Shown here in pieces: positions 28,009 to 36,270 of a stretch of DNA of 64,000 bases. Made by a program: the position numbers and the translations under genes. Location: positions 250,833 through 314,832 of the forward strand of contig NZ_CM002139.1 in the NCBI RefSeq assembly GCF_000454545.1. The letters run 5' to 3'. Below the pieces are notes generated by a model. It worked only from the letters and a program-made list of their open reading frames with translations. It searched no databases and was not told the origin of the DNA. The stretch's first letter is position 1, and each line of letters starts with the position of its first letter. Origin of the DNA: Xanthomonas cassavae CFBP 4642. Its GTDB lineage: Bacteria; Pseudomonadota; Gammaproteobacteria; Xanthomonadales; Xanthomonadaceae.

Positions 28009-30395
28009 CCCACCCAACCCTGCTCACCGCCCTCAACCAGGCCAGTGCCCTGCGCACGCTGGACCTGGCCTTCGCGCAAAGCCTGCAGCGCCTCGCCCCG
28101 GACACCGACCCGCGGGTCCTGGCCGGCGCCGCGCTCGCCTCGCTAGCCGTCACCAGCGGCCACGCCGGTCTGGACCCGGCCCGCGCCGCGATGCTGCTGG
28201 ACCCGCGCGATGGCCCCCCGTCCACGCTGCCGGACCCCGCCGACTGGCAACGCGCACTCGCCGCCTCGCGCTGGGTCGACCAACCCGCGCCCGACCAACC
28301 TGCCGCCGCGGACTGCCCGCTGGTGCTCGAACACGGCCTGCTCTACCTGCGCCGCTACCGCGAGTACGAACGCCGCCTGGCCCTGGGACTGCGCCGCATC
28401 GCCGCGCAACCCATGCCCGCGTTCGACGCCACCGCGCTGGCACCGCTGTTCGCGCAGTTGTTCCCGAACGCGACCCAGACCCCTCTCCCCCCGGGAGAGG
28501 GTGCCCGAAGGGCGGGTGAGGGCACGGGCCTGCCCGAGCCATCCCTCCACCAAGAAGGAACAAACCCGCCCACGCCATCCCACGTCCCAGACCGCCAGGC
28601 CCAGGCCGCTGCGCTGGCCCTGCGCCGCGCGCTGCTGCTGGTCACCGGCGGCCCCGGTACCGGCAAGACCACCACCATCGCCCGCATGCTGCTGCTGCGC
28701 ATCGCCCAGGCCGCCGGCACAGCGCCGCCCCGCATCGCCCTGGCCGCGCCCACCGGCCGCGCCGCCGAGCGCATGGCCGAGAGCCTGCGCCTGGCCGTGG
28801 CCCGCGCCATGGAGCAAGGCCCGCCGCCTCCCTCCGCCGCACCGACTCCGGACACGTCCCGTCTCCCGCCTACCGGACTGCACGCAGACGTTTCCCCTCT
28901 CCCGCCTGCGGGAGAGGGTGCCCGCAGGGCGGGTGAGGGCAGCGCCCCCACCGACCCATCCTGGACCACCGCCCTCCCCACCGGCGCCAGCACCCTGCAT
29001 CGCCTGCTCGGCGTCATCCCCGACGCCCCGCAGTTCCGCCACACCGCCGACAACCCGCTGCCGTTCGACCTGATCGTGGTCGACGAAGCCTCCATGGTCG
29101 ACCTGCCGCTGATGTGCAAGCTGGTCGAAGCCGTCGCCGACGGCACCCAGCTCATCTTGCTCGGCGACGCCGACCAGCTGCCCTCGGTGGAAGCCGGCGA
29201 CGTGCTCGCCGCCATCCTGCAGGCGGCCGGCCCCGGCGATGCGCTGCAGCCGGATGACGCCCACGCCCTGCAACCGCTGCTCGGCAGCCCGCCTGCCGCC
29301 ACGCCCGCGCCTGCGCACACCGGCGGGCTCACCGGCCACCGCGTGCACCTGCTGCGCGGTTACCGCCAGGCAGACGAGTTCGCACTCGCCCCACTGGCCG
29401 ATGCCATCCGCGCCGGCGACGCCGACACCACGCTCGCGCTGCTGCGCAGCGGCGAGCTGGCCGGCGTGCATTTCCACGAAGACGGCGACGACCCGCTCAG
29501 CGACGACCGCGACGCACTGCTCGCCCACTGGCGCGCGCTGGCCGACGCCACCGACCCGGCCACCGCCCTGCGTGACGCCGGGCGCCTGCGCCTGCTCACC
29601 GCCGTGCGCGCCGGCCCGCAGGGCGCGCGCGGCCTCAACGCGCGGATCGAACACCTGCTGGCCGACACCGGCGCCGGCACACGCCGCCTTGGCACCGGCT
29701 CGCCCTGGTTCCAGGGCCGCCTGCTGCTGATCACCGAAAACAGCTACCGCCACGGCCTGTTCAACGGCGATGTCGGCATCTGTTTGCGAAGCGAAGCGAG
29801 TCCCTTTCCGGGGCGAAGCGAAGCCACTCCCTTCTCCGGGCACAGCGAAGCCCATCCGTCTTCGCAACCAGGCGCAGCGGATTCCTCAGTGGAGCGAAGC
29901 GCCGCAGGCGCCGCGACCCATCGCGGCAACCAAGCGCCCTCGTCCCGGCCAAGCCAACCTGGCGGCAACTCTTACCGCGACGCCACCGGTGCCGACCGCC
30001 GTGCACAAGGCCCGTTGATCGCCTGGTTCGACGGCGACGGCGACGGCCAGGTGCGCGGCTTCCACCCCGCCACCTTGCCGGCCCACGAAAGCGCCTTCGC
30101 CATGACCGTGCACAAGGCCCAGGGCAGCGAATTCGACACCGTGTGGCTGCAGCTGCCCACCCGCGACGCCCGCGTGCTCAGCCGCGAACTGCTCTACACC
30201 GGCATCACCCGCGCCCGCCGCGCCCTGCACCTGGCCGGCAGCGAAGCGGTCATCCGCGCCGCACTGGCGCGCCACGCCGCGCGGATCTCGGGGCTGGCGT
30301 GGAGGTTGGGTGCTAACGAACTGGAGCCGAGTTCGGTGCCGGCGCCGGTTCCCGAGCCGCCCGCAACGGCCCCGGTGCAAGGCGCGTTGTTCTGA
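28005..30395 (+). CDS. recD: Exodeoxyribonuclease V alpha subunit RecD with repeat-derived insertions
   Basis: A 796-aa SF1B helicase, longer than is usual for RecD. Walker A is LVTGGPGTGKTTTIARML near residue 215, Walker B is DLIVVDEASMVDLPLM, LLGDADQLPSVEAGDVL follows, and the C-terminal AFAMTVHKAQGSEFDTVWLQ completes the UvrD_C-type fold. Three stretches look like repeat insertions: TPLPPGEGARRAGEG (about residue 160), SPLPPAGEGARRAGEG (about residue 297) and a 60-70 residue block after NGDVGICLR (about residue 595). All keep the frame, so the protein is probably still made. Confidence 0.93.
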   Translation: MTHPTLLTALNQASALRTLDLAFAQSLQRLAPDTDPRVLAGAALASLAVTSGHAGLDPARAAMLLDPRDGPPSTLPDPADWQRALAASRWVDQPAPDQPAAADCPLVLEHGLLYLRRYREYERRLALGLRRIAAQPMPAFDATALAPLFAQLFPNATQTPLPPGEGARRAGEGTGLPEPSLHQEGTNPPTPSHVPDRQAQAAALALRRALLLVTGGPGTGKTTTIARMLLLRIAQAAGTAPPRIALAAPTGRAAERMAESLRLAVARAMEQGPPPPSAAPTPDTSRLPPTGLHADVSPLPPAGEGARRAGEGSAPTDPSWTTALPTGASTLHRLLGVIPDAPQFRHTADNPLPFDLIVVDEASMVDLPLMCKLVEAVADGTQLILLGDADQLPSVEAGDVLAAILQAAGPGDALQPDDAHALQPLLGSPPAATPAPAHTGGLTGHRVHLLRGYRQADEFALAPLADAIRAGDADTTLALLRSGELAGVHFHEDGDDPLSDDRDALLAHWRALADATDPATALRDAGRLRLLTAVRAGPQGARGLNARIEHLLADTGAGTRRLGTGSPWFQGRLLLITENSYRHGLFNGDVGICLRSEASPFPGRSEATPFSGHSEAHPSSQPGAADSSVERSAAGAATHRGNQAPSSRPSQPGGNSYRDATGADRRAQGPLIAWFDGDGDGQVRGFHPATLPAHESAFAMTVHKAQGSEFDTVWLQLPTRDARVLSRELLYTGITRARRALHLAGSEAVIRAALARHAARISGLAWRLGANELEPSSVPAPVPEPPATAPVQGALF
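28480..28529 (+). repeat. CCCCTCTCC palindromic repeat in recD, copy 1
   Basis: CCCCTCTCC, a short GGGAGAGGG hairpin partner and GCCCGAAGGGCGGGTGAGGG form a two-hairpin unit, translated in recD as PLPPGEGARRAGEG. It lies between the N-terminal domain and the Walker A motif. Confidence 0.8.
28894..28942 (+). repeat. CCCCTCTCC palindromic repeat in recD, copy 2
   Basis: A second copy of the two-hairpin unit (CCCCTCTCCCGCCTGCGGGA, then GCCCGCAGGGCGGGTGAGGG), read in the same frame as copy 1 so that it encodes almost the same peptide, PLPPAGEGARRAGEG. Reading the same frame twice suggests only this frame is free of stops. Confidence 0.8.
29785..29998 (+). repeat. GCGAAGCGA-rich insertion in recD
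   Basis: After NGDVGIC the helicase is interrupted by DNA with repeated GCGAAGCGA/GCGAAGCC words and TCCCTTTCC/TCCCTTCTC words, then GTGGAGCGAAGCGCCGCAGG. It codes for a Ser/Pro/Ala-rich block, after which conserved RecD sequence (LIAWFDGDGDGQ) resumes. It looks like a repeat of a different family from the CCCCTCTCC units. Confidence 0.65.
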
Positions 30396-30464
30396 TCGAA
30401 ACCAGCCGACACCCGCGCCTGGCCGGCAGAGCAACCGCCATGCAGTCATGACGGTTTGCGTCAT

Positions 30465-30481
30465 ATAACGAAATCCGTTAT
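30465..30481. promoter_or_regulatory. Operator upstream of higBA
   Basis: Inverted repeat ATAACG-AAATC-CGTTAT ten bases before the higB start, overlapping the likely promoter. HigA antitoxins autorepress by binding such sites; HigA binding here is inferred. Confidence 0.7.
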
Positions 30482-30490
30482 GGTCAAGCC

Positions 30491-30772
30491 ATGATCAGGA
30501 GCTTTATCGACAAGGAAGCCGAAAAGATCTGGTTGGGTGAGCGCTCCCGCCGGTTGCCGGCCGACATCCAGCCGGTGGCGCGCCGCAAGTTGCGCATGCT
30601 CAACGCTGCCGCGCACCTCGACGATCTGCGCATTCCACCCGCCAACCGGCTGGAAGCGTTGAAGGGCGAGCGGCGCGGTCGGTACAGCATCCGGATCAAC
30701 GAACAGTGGCGCATCTGCTTTCGATGGAGGGAAGGCGATGTCGCCGAGGTCGAAATCGTCGATTACCACTGA
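30491..30772 (+). CDS. higB: HigB-type RelE-superfamily toxin
   Basis: A 93-aa HigB toxin, a ribosome-dependent mRNA endonuclease of the RelE superfamily. Typical features are ARRKLRMLNAAAHLDDLRIP, then RLEALKGERRGRYSIRINEQWRICF, with the C-terminal VEIVDYH. It precedes its antitoxin, the reverse order that defines higBA loci, with 16 bases between them. Confidence 0.93.
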   Translation: MIRSFIDKEAEKIWLGERSRRLPADIQPVARRKLRMLNAAAHLDDLRIPPANRLEALKGERRGRYSIRINEQWRICFRWREGDVAEVEIVDYH

Positions 30773-30788
30773 GCCCAGACATCTGTCC

Positions 30789-31079
30789 ATGACGGTCCTA
30801 CCCAACATCCACCCTGGCGAAATCTTGCTTGAAGAGTTTCTCGAGCCATTGGGCATCAGCCAGAATGCGCTGGCCCGCGTAACCGGCGTGCCGCCGCGCC
30901 GCATCAATGAAATCGTACTGGGCAAGCGCGGTGTCACCGCCGACACCGCCGTGCGCCTGGCTGCAGCGTTGGGAACCAGCGAGCGCTTCTGGCTGGGCCT
31001 GCAAGCCGATTACGAACTTGAACAAGCGCATCGCGCGCTGGGCGACCTGCCGTCACGGATCACGCGGTTGGTGGCTTGA
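30789..31079 (+). CDS. higA: HigA-type XRE antitoxin
   Basis: A 96-aa antitoxin with an XRE helix-turn-helix: NIHPGEILLEEFLEPLGISQ at the N-terminus, then ALARVTGVPPRRINEIVLGK as recognition helix region, ending with LGTSERFWLGLQADYELEQA. It neutralises HigB and should repress the operon from the inverted repeat at 30465. I chose the ATG at 30789 because it matches HigA starts; an upstream in-frame start would lie inside higB. Confidence 0.93.
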   Translation: MTVLPNIHPGEILLEEFLEPLGISQNALARVTGVPPRRINEIVLGKRGVTADTAVRLAAALGTSERFWLGLQADYELEQAHRALGDLPSRITRLVA

Positions 31080-31113
31080 GTTGGGAGGCCCCCATCGCTA
31101 CGTGGATCGTGGG

Positions 31114-31419
31114 CTATAACCTGCCGGCCAAACGCACCATCAGATCCATGCGCTCATGCAGGATCGCCACGATCAGTGCCGGAGCGCGCTCACGCGGCAG
31201 GCAGAAGATGTGATGGTGCATGCAATGCGACATCCGCAATGCGGGGTACAGCGCGCTCAGATCCTTGAAAGTGCATTCCCCTGCTGCGAGACGGGCGATG
31301 CCCTGTTCCAGGTCTGCTATGTACCGGCGAACCTGCTCCTGGCCCCAGCGTGCCGAGGTGTAGCGGATGATCCCGCGCAGATCGGCTTCGGCTGCGTCGG
31401 TAAGGACGTAGCCGTGCAT
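31114..31419 (-). CDS. ParE/RelE-family toxin
   Basis: A 101-aa ParE-like toxin: YVLTDAAEADLRGIIRYTSA at the N-terminus and IFCLPRERAPALIVAILHER at the C-terminus are typical. The ATG shares one base with the antitoxin stop (TGATG). ParE toxins poison DNA gyrase; RelE members cleave mRNA, and sequence alone does not decide which applies. Confidence 0.9.
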   Translation of the reverse strand: MHGYVLTDAAEADLRGIIRYTSARWGQEQVRRYIADLEQGIARLAAGECTFKDLSALYPALRMSHCMHHHIFCLPRERAPALIVAILHERMDLMVRLAGRL

Positions 31420-31673
31420 CAACCGCGACTGCCCTCGGCCAATTCTTCATCCAGGATGGTGCTGATGCTCTTGGTAGAAACCTCGCCGGCAAGGCCTTCC
31501 TCGACACGTGCCCCAAGCAGGCTTTTCAACTCCTGCCACGCTTGATCGGCGTTTACGTCGCCCGGAAAGAGACGTTCGAGTGCGTACTGCTTGATGGTCT
31601 TGCCCTGCAGGGCCGCCAGCGCCTTGAGGCTCTGATGCTGCTGATCGCTTAGGTCGATGGTCAAACGGCTCAT
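31419..31673 (-). CDS. ParD-like antitoxin
   Basis: An 84-aa antitoxin upstream of and coupled to the ParE-like toxin. The N-terminus MSRLTIDLSDQQHQSLKALA looks like a ribbon-helix-helix DNA-binding strand and helix. The C-terminal half (STKSISTILDEELAEGSRG) would wrap the toxin. GGAG lies upstream of the ATG. A palindrome at 31711-31726 is a likely operator. Confidence 0.85.
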   Translation of the reverse strand: MSRLTIDLSDQQHQSLKALAALQGKTIKQYALERLFPGDVNADQAWQELKSLLGARVEEGLAGEVSTKSISTILDEELAEGSRG

Positions 31674-31710
31674 AAGCAGCTCCGAAGTCCGCACAAACCC
31701 ACATTAGCAC

Positions 31711-31726
31711 AGCCGGTTAGCCGGCT
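31711..31726. promoter_or_regulatory. Palindromic operator upstream of ParDE-like pair
   Basis: AGCCGG-TTAG-CCGGCT lies 38 bases upstream of the antitoxin start, next to a -10-like GCTAAT on the minus strand. Autorepression by the RHH antitoxin is inferred. Confidence 0.55.
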
Positions 31727-31861
31727 CGTTGATCGGTCTAAAGCAGCGTTTAGCGGGCTACCGCAGGTCATGCCGGCGGTGATTGGGAGACTCCGAGAGG
31801 CCGAGTTATGACGCCAGCGCTCAGCCAGTAGTAGAACATCCAATAAAACGTCCAAAAGCCG

Positions 31862-31888
31862 CGAGGTCAGGCGATTCACCTGACCTCG
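31862..31888 (-). terminator. Hairpin terminator after the Lys-rich small gene
   Basis: CGAGGTCAGG at 31862-31871 pairs with CCTGACCTCG at 31879-31888 around a seven-base loop. On the minus strand it is followed by GCGGCTTTTGG. It lies 27 bases beyond the stop of the small gene at 31915. Confidence 0.65.
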
Positions 31889-31914
31889 TTCGCCATCTGG
31901 CAGGCCCGGGCGGC

Positions 31915-32013
31915 TTACTTGCCCTTCTTTTCCTGCTTGGCCGCGCGCTTTTCTTTCAGCGTCTTGGTCGGCTCTTTCTTCTGGTTCTTCTTCTGGTCCA
32001 TCCCCTTGCTCAT
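31915..32013 (-). CDS. Very small lysine-rich protein (32 aa)
   Basis: Starts MSKGMDQKKNQKKEPTKTLK and continues EKRAAKQEKKGK. Nearly half the residues are Lys or Arg, with no hydrophobic core, so it is probably disordered and may bind nucleic acid. GAGGG sits about five bases before the ATG and a hairpin terminator follows, which supports a real gene despite its size. Similar short Lys-rich frames are known to me from other Proteobacteria, without known function. Confidence 0.7.
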   Translation of the reverse strand: MSKGMDQKKNQKKEPTKTLKEKRAAKQEKKGK

Positions 32014-32151
32014 GACACCCTCGTAGTTGCTGGATTGATTGGGCTGGCAGCGCCATGACCCCGGCGTGCCTGCGCACTGTAAGGCTTGTGTGCCATGGAA
32101 GGCAGAGGGGATTGCAGGCCAGGGCGACGGGCGGCGCGGCCGGCCACCGCC

Positions 32152-34065
32152 TCAGCGCGGCGCCAGCAGCCTGGCCAGCGTATCGGGCCGGTCGGCACGC
32201 CGCTGCAGCCTGGGGTAACGCAGCGGCCCTGTGTACGCAATCGCCACGTCTGCATGGTGGTCGTCCTGGGCAATGCCCAGCACGATGGGGCGATGCGTCG
32301 AGCCGCGCACCGCATCGCGCAAGGTCTGCGGGTTGAACCGCGCGCCGTTGACGGTGAGCAGGCGCGTGCCTGGCCGCAGCCCGGCCGCGAACGCGGGGCC
32401 ATTCCAGGCCACCGTGCGGACCATGCCATCGGCGCGCACAGCCAATCCGATCGAATAGCTGAGATCGGACACGCCTGCCTCATTCTCGCTGGCCCGGAAC
32501 GCTGCTGTCGGCGTGTCCGTGTAGACCAGTGCCCAGCCGTGCTGGGTCAGGCCGCGCGTGGTGTCTAGTTCGTCGTGCGCATCGATCCATCCCCGCAGGA
32601 AACCCGCCCAGTCGGCAGGCGCCACCGCGTTCAACGCAGCGCAGATGTCGTCGAACGTGTAGGTGCGCGTGGGCGCGTCCGGCGTGGCGCCGGCAAAGAA
32701 GCCGCGTGCGAAATCATCAAGGCCGCGATCGCCGCCGCTGCGCGCGCGAAGCTCGGCGTCCACCGCCAGCCACAGCATCACGCCTTCGGCGTAGTAATCG
32801 CGCCGGCGCTGCCAGTCGCGCCACGGCACCGGCTGGCGCAGCATGAAGGCCGGGTAGTGGACGTCGTCAGACAGGGGCCGCCATGCCCGTCCGGGCCGCT
32901 GCGCGATCTCCGCCGCTTCGATGGCCAGGCGGTCGCGCACCTCATCGGCACTGAACTGGCCGGCGCGCGTGGCCAGCACCCGTCCCCAGAACTCGGTCTG
33001 TCCTTCGTACATCCACAACAGGCTGCCGGAGACCGGCACGTTCGGGGTCGGTGCCCATAGGTCGGCCGGGGTCCGATAGAACCCGTTCCAGGCGTGCACG
33101 ATCTCGTGTGCGATCAGGTCGCGATACAGCAGCTGCTCCGGCCATTGCTGGAAGTGCGACAACGCCAACCCGTTCTCGCTGGACGCGCGATGCTCGGTGC
33201 CGCCGGACGACCCCTCGTCGCTCAGCCGTGCCAGGATCGCGTAGCGGGCGAACGGCGGCGGGCCGAACACCGCGCGCAGTTGCGCGACCAGAGCCTGCAA
33301 CTCCGCTACCCGCGCGGGCGGGATGTGCAGGTCGCCCGGCCGCAACGCCACCACGTCGAGCGACACGGCGCCGGCCCCGGCGGCGGACAATGGCAGCTGC
33401 GCGGTATGGCGGCCGGCCAGCACCGGCGCGTCCAGCAGCGTTTCCAGCGATGTCGTCCTGAAGCGATAGCGCGCGCCCTGTGCATGCTCCACGTCCAGCG
33501 CACTGAACGGCCGCAACCCCCCGGGCAGGGTGAGCGTGGCGGCCACCGGAATGTTCCGTGCATACCACCCGGCCGGGTAGAGCAGCAGGCGCTGCCACGG
33601 CACGGACACGATGTCGCGCGTGAGCAGGTCGCCGCCGGCCACCATCTGGAACTGCACATCGACTGCCCGCGTCCCGGCCGGCAGCTCCACGTGGAAGGCA
33701 TGCGGCTCGTAAGCATCGCGTCGCCACTTCAAACGGCGGCCCGCCGCACTGACCTGCAGGCCGGCCAGATCGGTGACGGTCAGGCTAGGCCCATGGCTGG
33801 CAGCCTCCCACCGCGGATACAGCAGCGTGGCCGTGGCACCCGGCGCGACCGGCACCCGCTGCTGCACGTTGAAGATGCGCCGCGCCACATCGGAGGCGTC
33901 CACGCGCACTTCCATCACTCCGTCAAACGGACGATCCACCGGCGGCGGCACAGCGACCGACGGGGCCAGATACACCGGGCCGGCGCTGGATTGGGCAAAT
34001 GCCGCAATCGCAACAACGGCAAGCACAACCGACAGCAGCACGGTGCCCGGGAAGCGGATCGTCAT
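32152..34065 (-). CDS. M61 family metallopeptidase (glycyl aminopeptidase-like) with PDZ domain
   Basis: A 637-aa secreted peptidase. The signal peptide MTIRFPGTVLLSVVLAVVAI ends near AFAQSSA. An M61 N-terminal beta domain (about 40-200) is followed by the catalytic domain with zinc motif LIAHEIVHAWNGF (HEXXH near residue 320) and YEGQTEFWGRVLA giving the third ligand. A C-terminal PDZ domain (about 540-620) contains LSYSIGLAVRADGMVRTVAW. Start at 34065 chosen for the signal peptide. Expected in the periplasm, probably active on peptides with small N-terminal residues. Confidence 0.9.
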   Translation of the reverse strand: MTIRFPGTVLLSVVLAVVAIAAFAQSSAGPVYLAPSVAVPPPVDRPFDGVMEVRVDASDVARRIFNVQQRVPVAPGATATLLYPRWEAASHGPSLTVTDLAGLQVSAAGRRLKWRRDAYEPHAFHVELPAGTRAVDVQFQMVAGGDLLTRDIVSVPWQRLLLYPAGWYARNIPVAATLTLPGGLRPFSALDVEHAQGARYRFRTTSLETLLDAPVLAGRHTAQLPLSAAGAGAVSLDVVALRPGDLHIPPARVAELQALVAQLRAVFGPPPFARYAILARLSDEGSSGGTEHRASSENGLALSHFQQWPEQLLYRDLIAHEIVHAWNGFYRTPADLWAPTPNVPVSGSLLWMYEGQTEFWGRVLATRAGQFSADEVRDRLAIEAAEIAQRPGRAWRPLSDDVHYPAFMLRQPVPWRDWQRRRDYYAEGVMLWLAVDAELRARSGGDRGLDDFARGFFAGATPDAPTRTYTFDDICAALNAVAPADWAGFLRGWIDAHDELDTTRGLTQHGWALVYTDTPTAAFRASENEAGVSDLSYSIGLAVRADGMVRTVAWNGPAFAAGLRPGTRLLTVNGARFNPQTLRDAVRGSTHRPIVLGIAQDDHHADVAIAYTGPLRYPRLQRRADRPDTLARLLAPR

Positions 34066-34340
34066 CGAGTCTCTTGGATGGTGCGGAACACGCACCGGCA
34101 ATGAAAGGGCGTGATCCTATACCGGCTGCACCAGGTGCTGATGTTGTTCAGTGCAGGCCGCAGGTTCAGTCCGCTATGAAATGTCCGGTTGCCGGTCGTT
34201 GCCGGTTGTCGGTTGCCGCGCGCAGCTTGGCGCACTCATTGCCGCCTCACATCCACATTTCGCTAAGAAGAAAGCAGGTGGATGACCGCTTACGCGCGCA
34301 CGCACCACCCGGCGCAACCGCGGCCTGTCTTCGACAGAAA

Positions 34341-34369
34341 CGACAAGGCCCGCAGTGCGGGCCTTGTCG
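34341..34369 (-). terminator. Strong hairpin terminator after small lipoprotein gene
   Basis: CGACAAGGCCCGC at 34341-34353 pairs perfectly with GCGGGCCTTGTCG at 34357-34369 around a three-base loop. TTTC follows on the minus strand. It lies nine bases past the stop of the minus-strand lipoprotein gene. Confidence 0.8.
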
Positions 34370-34377
34370 TGACGCGC

Positions 34378-34710
34378 TTACTTGGTTTGCACGCGCTGGT
34401 ACTGCTCGCCGCCGGTGTTGAGGTGGCCGTTGGTCTCGTCGATGACGAAGTTCGCCGTCTCCCCGTCATTGGTGACCTGCAGCGCCCCGTCCTTGTACAC
34501 CGCCGGGTAGCTCTCGGTCTTGGGCTGGCGGCTGAAGAACTTCGGCGTGGTGCTCCGGACCATGAAGGTCTCGCCATTACGCTCGATGTCCATCGTCTCT
34601 TCCTGCGTCTGCACATTGACCCAGTGCCCAACGAACTTCTCGCCCTCCACCTTGGCGCAACCGCTTACCAACAATGCCGCGGCCAGCGCGGTGCCCATCC
34701 ACTTCATCAT
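34378..34710 (-). CDS. Small lipoprotein
   Basis: A 110-aa lipoprotein with signal MMKWMGTALAAALLVSGC (Cys18 lipidated). The mature part (VEGEKFVGHWVNVQTQEETM, then NGETFMVRSTTPKFF) looks like a small beta-rich domain of the lipocalin-like size class. No named family recognised. Start at 34710 chosen for the signal peptide; the frame opens a little earlier. A strong terminator follows. Confidence 0.8.
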   Translation of the reverse strand: MMKWMGTALAAALLVSGCAKVEGEKFVGHWVNVQTQEETMDIERNGETFMVRSTTPKFFSRQPKTESYPAVYKDGALQVTNDGETANFVIDETNGHLNTGGEQYQRVQTK

Positions 34711-35123
34711 CGTGCGTTCTCCAGTTGAGGCTGCGGCGAGCATGGCGGGCGGGACATGTAGAAGAGGTCAAGGCCAAAAAGGAATTGCCAACTTTCTCCC
34801 AACATTTGCAGAACTTACTGGTGTCACGTGCTCGTAATAACCGATTCAATAAAACGAGATCCTTTCTCATCTCCAAATATGGCCCAGTCCGAGTAAACAA
34901 AAGCTTTCTCGCGATCAGTCATGATCTCGTTTTAAATATTTCCCTGCTTTTCTCGGGCGAACCAATCAGGTAGTGCGCGCATCCCTTTGCATCCTCACTA
35001 TCAGATTTCTCGATTAGATCGCTAAGTCGTCTTTTTGTAACGGCCTCATTTCTTCTCTGTCTACTCAATTCATAATTAATAATTAATTCTGGGTGGTGTA
35101 TGCTCCAATTGACACTTGGCGGT
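34711..35123. other. AT-rich non-coding stretch beside the IS30-family element
   Basis: Markedly lower GC than its surroundings, especially 34830-35110. No reading frame with a start, ribosome binding site and sensible composition is visible. A minus-strand frame of about 60 codons ending at 34919 (ELSRQRRNEAVTKRRLSDLI) has no start outside the IS end and could be the tail of a gene cut by the IS, which I cannot prove. Confidence 0.5.
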
Positions 35124-36186
35124 CTCAACTTGCAAGTGCAACACGTGAGTTGAATTGAGCGATCTCTTCTTCCAGCGCCTGGTTCGGCGTCTTCCAGCCA
35201 AGCGTCTGCCGTGGCCGGGCGTTCATCAGGTCGGCGACGTTGTTGAGATACTCCTGGCTCGCCTTGGACAAGTCCGCGCCTTTTGGCATGAACTGGCGCA
35301 GCAGGCCGTTGGTGTTCTCATTGCTGCCGCGCTGCCAGGGCGCATGTGGATCGGCGAACCAAAGATCGATGTTGAGCCGCTTCATCAGCTCTGGATAACA
35401 CGTCATCTCGGTTCCGCGGTCATAGGTGAGGCTTCCCAGTAGGAAACGCGGCAGCTTCTTCATCTGTCGCGTGAAGCCCTCCAGCGCATCCTGTGCAGTA
35501 CAGCCATCCATCTTGCACAGCACCACAAAGCGCGTCTTTCGCTCCACCAGCGTGCCTACGCACGAGCGGTTGAAAGCCCCTTTGATCAGGTCGCCTTCCC
35601 AGTGCCCAGGAATCAAGCGCTGCGCCACCTCTTCAGGCCGATGGACGATACGCAGCTCCTCCGGCACCCACGTGCGCTTGGCAGCGGTTGTACGGCGCAA
35701 GCCTCGCGTCGGCTTGTGCTGACGAAGCGCCTCCACAAGCTCTTTCTTCAAACCACCACGCGGATGCGCGTAGATAGCGGCGTAGATTGTTTCGTGACTC
35801 ACGCGTTGACTTGGATCATCCGGATGCATGGCCTTGAGCTTGGCAGCAATTTGCTGGGGCGACCAACGATACAGAACCAAGTCGTCACGCACCTGCTGAA
35901 AGAGCGCACTGCCTTCAACAAGCCGGCGCCTTCGAACGCACGCTCTGCGGCGCAGCCGATAGTTGCTGGCTGCGCTGGTTGCCGCATAGACAGGTTCGCC
36001 CTGTCGCCTTATCTCGCGCGACAGGGTGGACGCACTGCGATTGAGTCGCCTTGCAATGGAGTTGATGCTCATTCCGTTACCGAGTTCAATTTGAAGCAAA
36101 GCGCGTTCTTCGGAACCCAGGTGCCTGTACTGTGTGCCCATGCCGCTACCCTACGTCAAGGCGGGGTGTTGCACTTGGAAGTTGAG
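35124..36186. mobile_element. IS30-family insertion sequence
   Basis: About 1063 bp. The left end reads CTCAACTTGCAAGTGCAACA and the reverse complement of the right end CTCAACTTCCAAGTGCAACA, one mismatch in 20. The single transposase gene on the minus strand fills the element. Exact outer edges and the short target duplication are uncertain by two or three bases. It sits in an AT-rich islet. Confidence 0.85.
35125..36141 (-). CDS. IS30-family transposase
   Basis: A 338-aa transposase. An N-terminal helix-turn-helix (RHLGSEERALLQIELGNGMS, then SINSIARRLNRSASTLSREI) is followed by an integrase-like DDE domain: D in WEGDLIKGAFNRS, D in LTYDRGTEM, E in WQRGSNENTNGLLRQFMPKG. Uninterrupted, so likely active. 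The gene ends almost at the left terminal repeat. Confidence 0.95.
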   Translation of the reverse strand: MGTQYRHLGSEERALLQIELGNGMSINSIARRLNRSASTLSREIRRQGEPVYAATSAASNYRLRRRACVRRRRLVEGSALFQQVRDDLVLYRWSPQQIAAKLKAMHPDDPSQRVSHETIYAAIYAHPRGGLKKELVEALRQHKPTRGLRRTTAAKRTWVPEELRIVHRPEEVAQRLIPGHWEGDLIKGAFNRSCVGTLVERKTRFVVLCKMDGCTAQDALEGFTRQMKKLPRFLLGSLTYDRGTEMTCYPELMKRLNIDLWFADPHAPWQRGSNENTNGLLRQFMPKGADLSKASQEYLNNVADLMNARPRQTLGWKTPNQALEEEIAQFNSRVALAS

Positions 36187-36270
36187 TCTAAGCAGTTAAC
36201 CGTAGTTTCCATCTAGCATGTACGAGCACCCCAACTGGGGCGATGTGTCAGATTGTTGTGATGTGAGAAT

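Noticed and set aside
31783..32058. 91-codon plus-strand frame with a Leu-rich stretch
   Set aside because: It is the antisense of the Lys-rich small gene, whose AAG codons read as Leu on the other strand.
34919..35123. Minus-strand frame in the AT-rich stretch
   Set aside because: No start outside the IS30 end, no ribosome binding site and no family; mentioned only as a possible cut gene.
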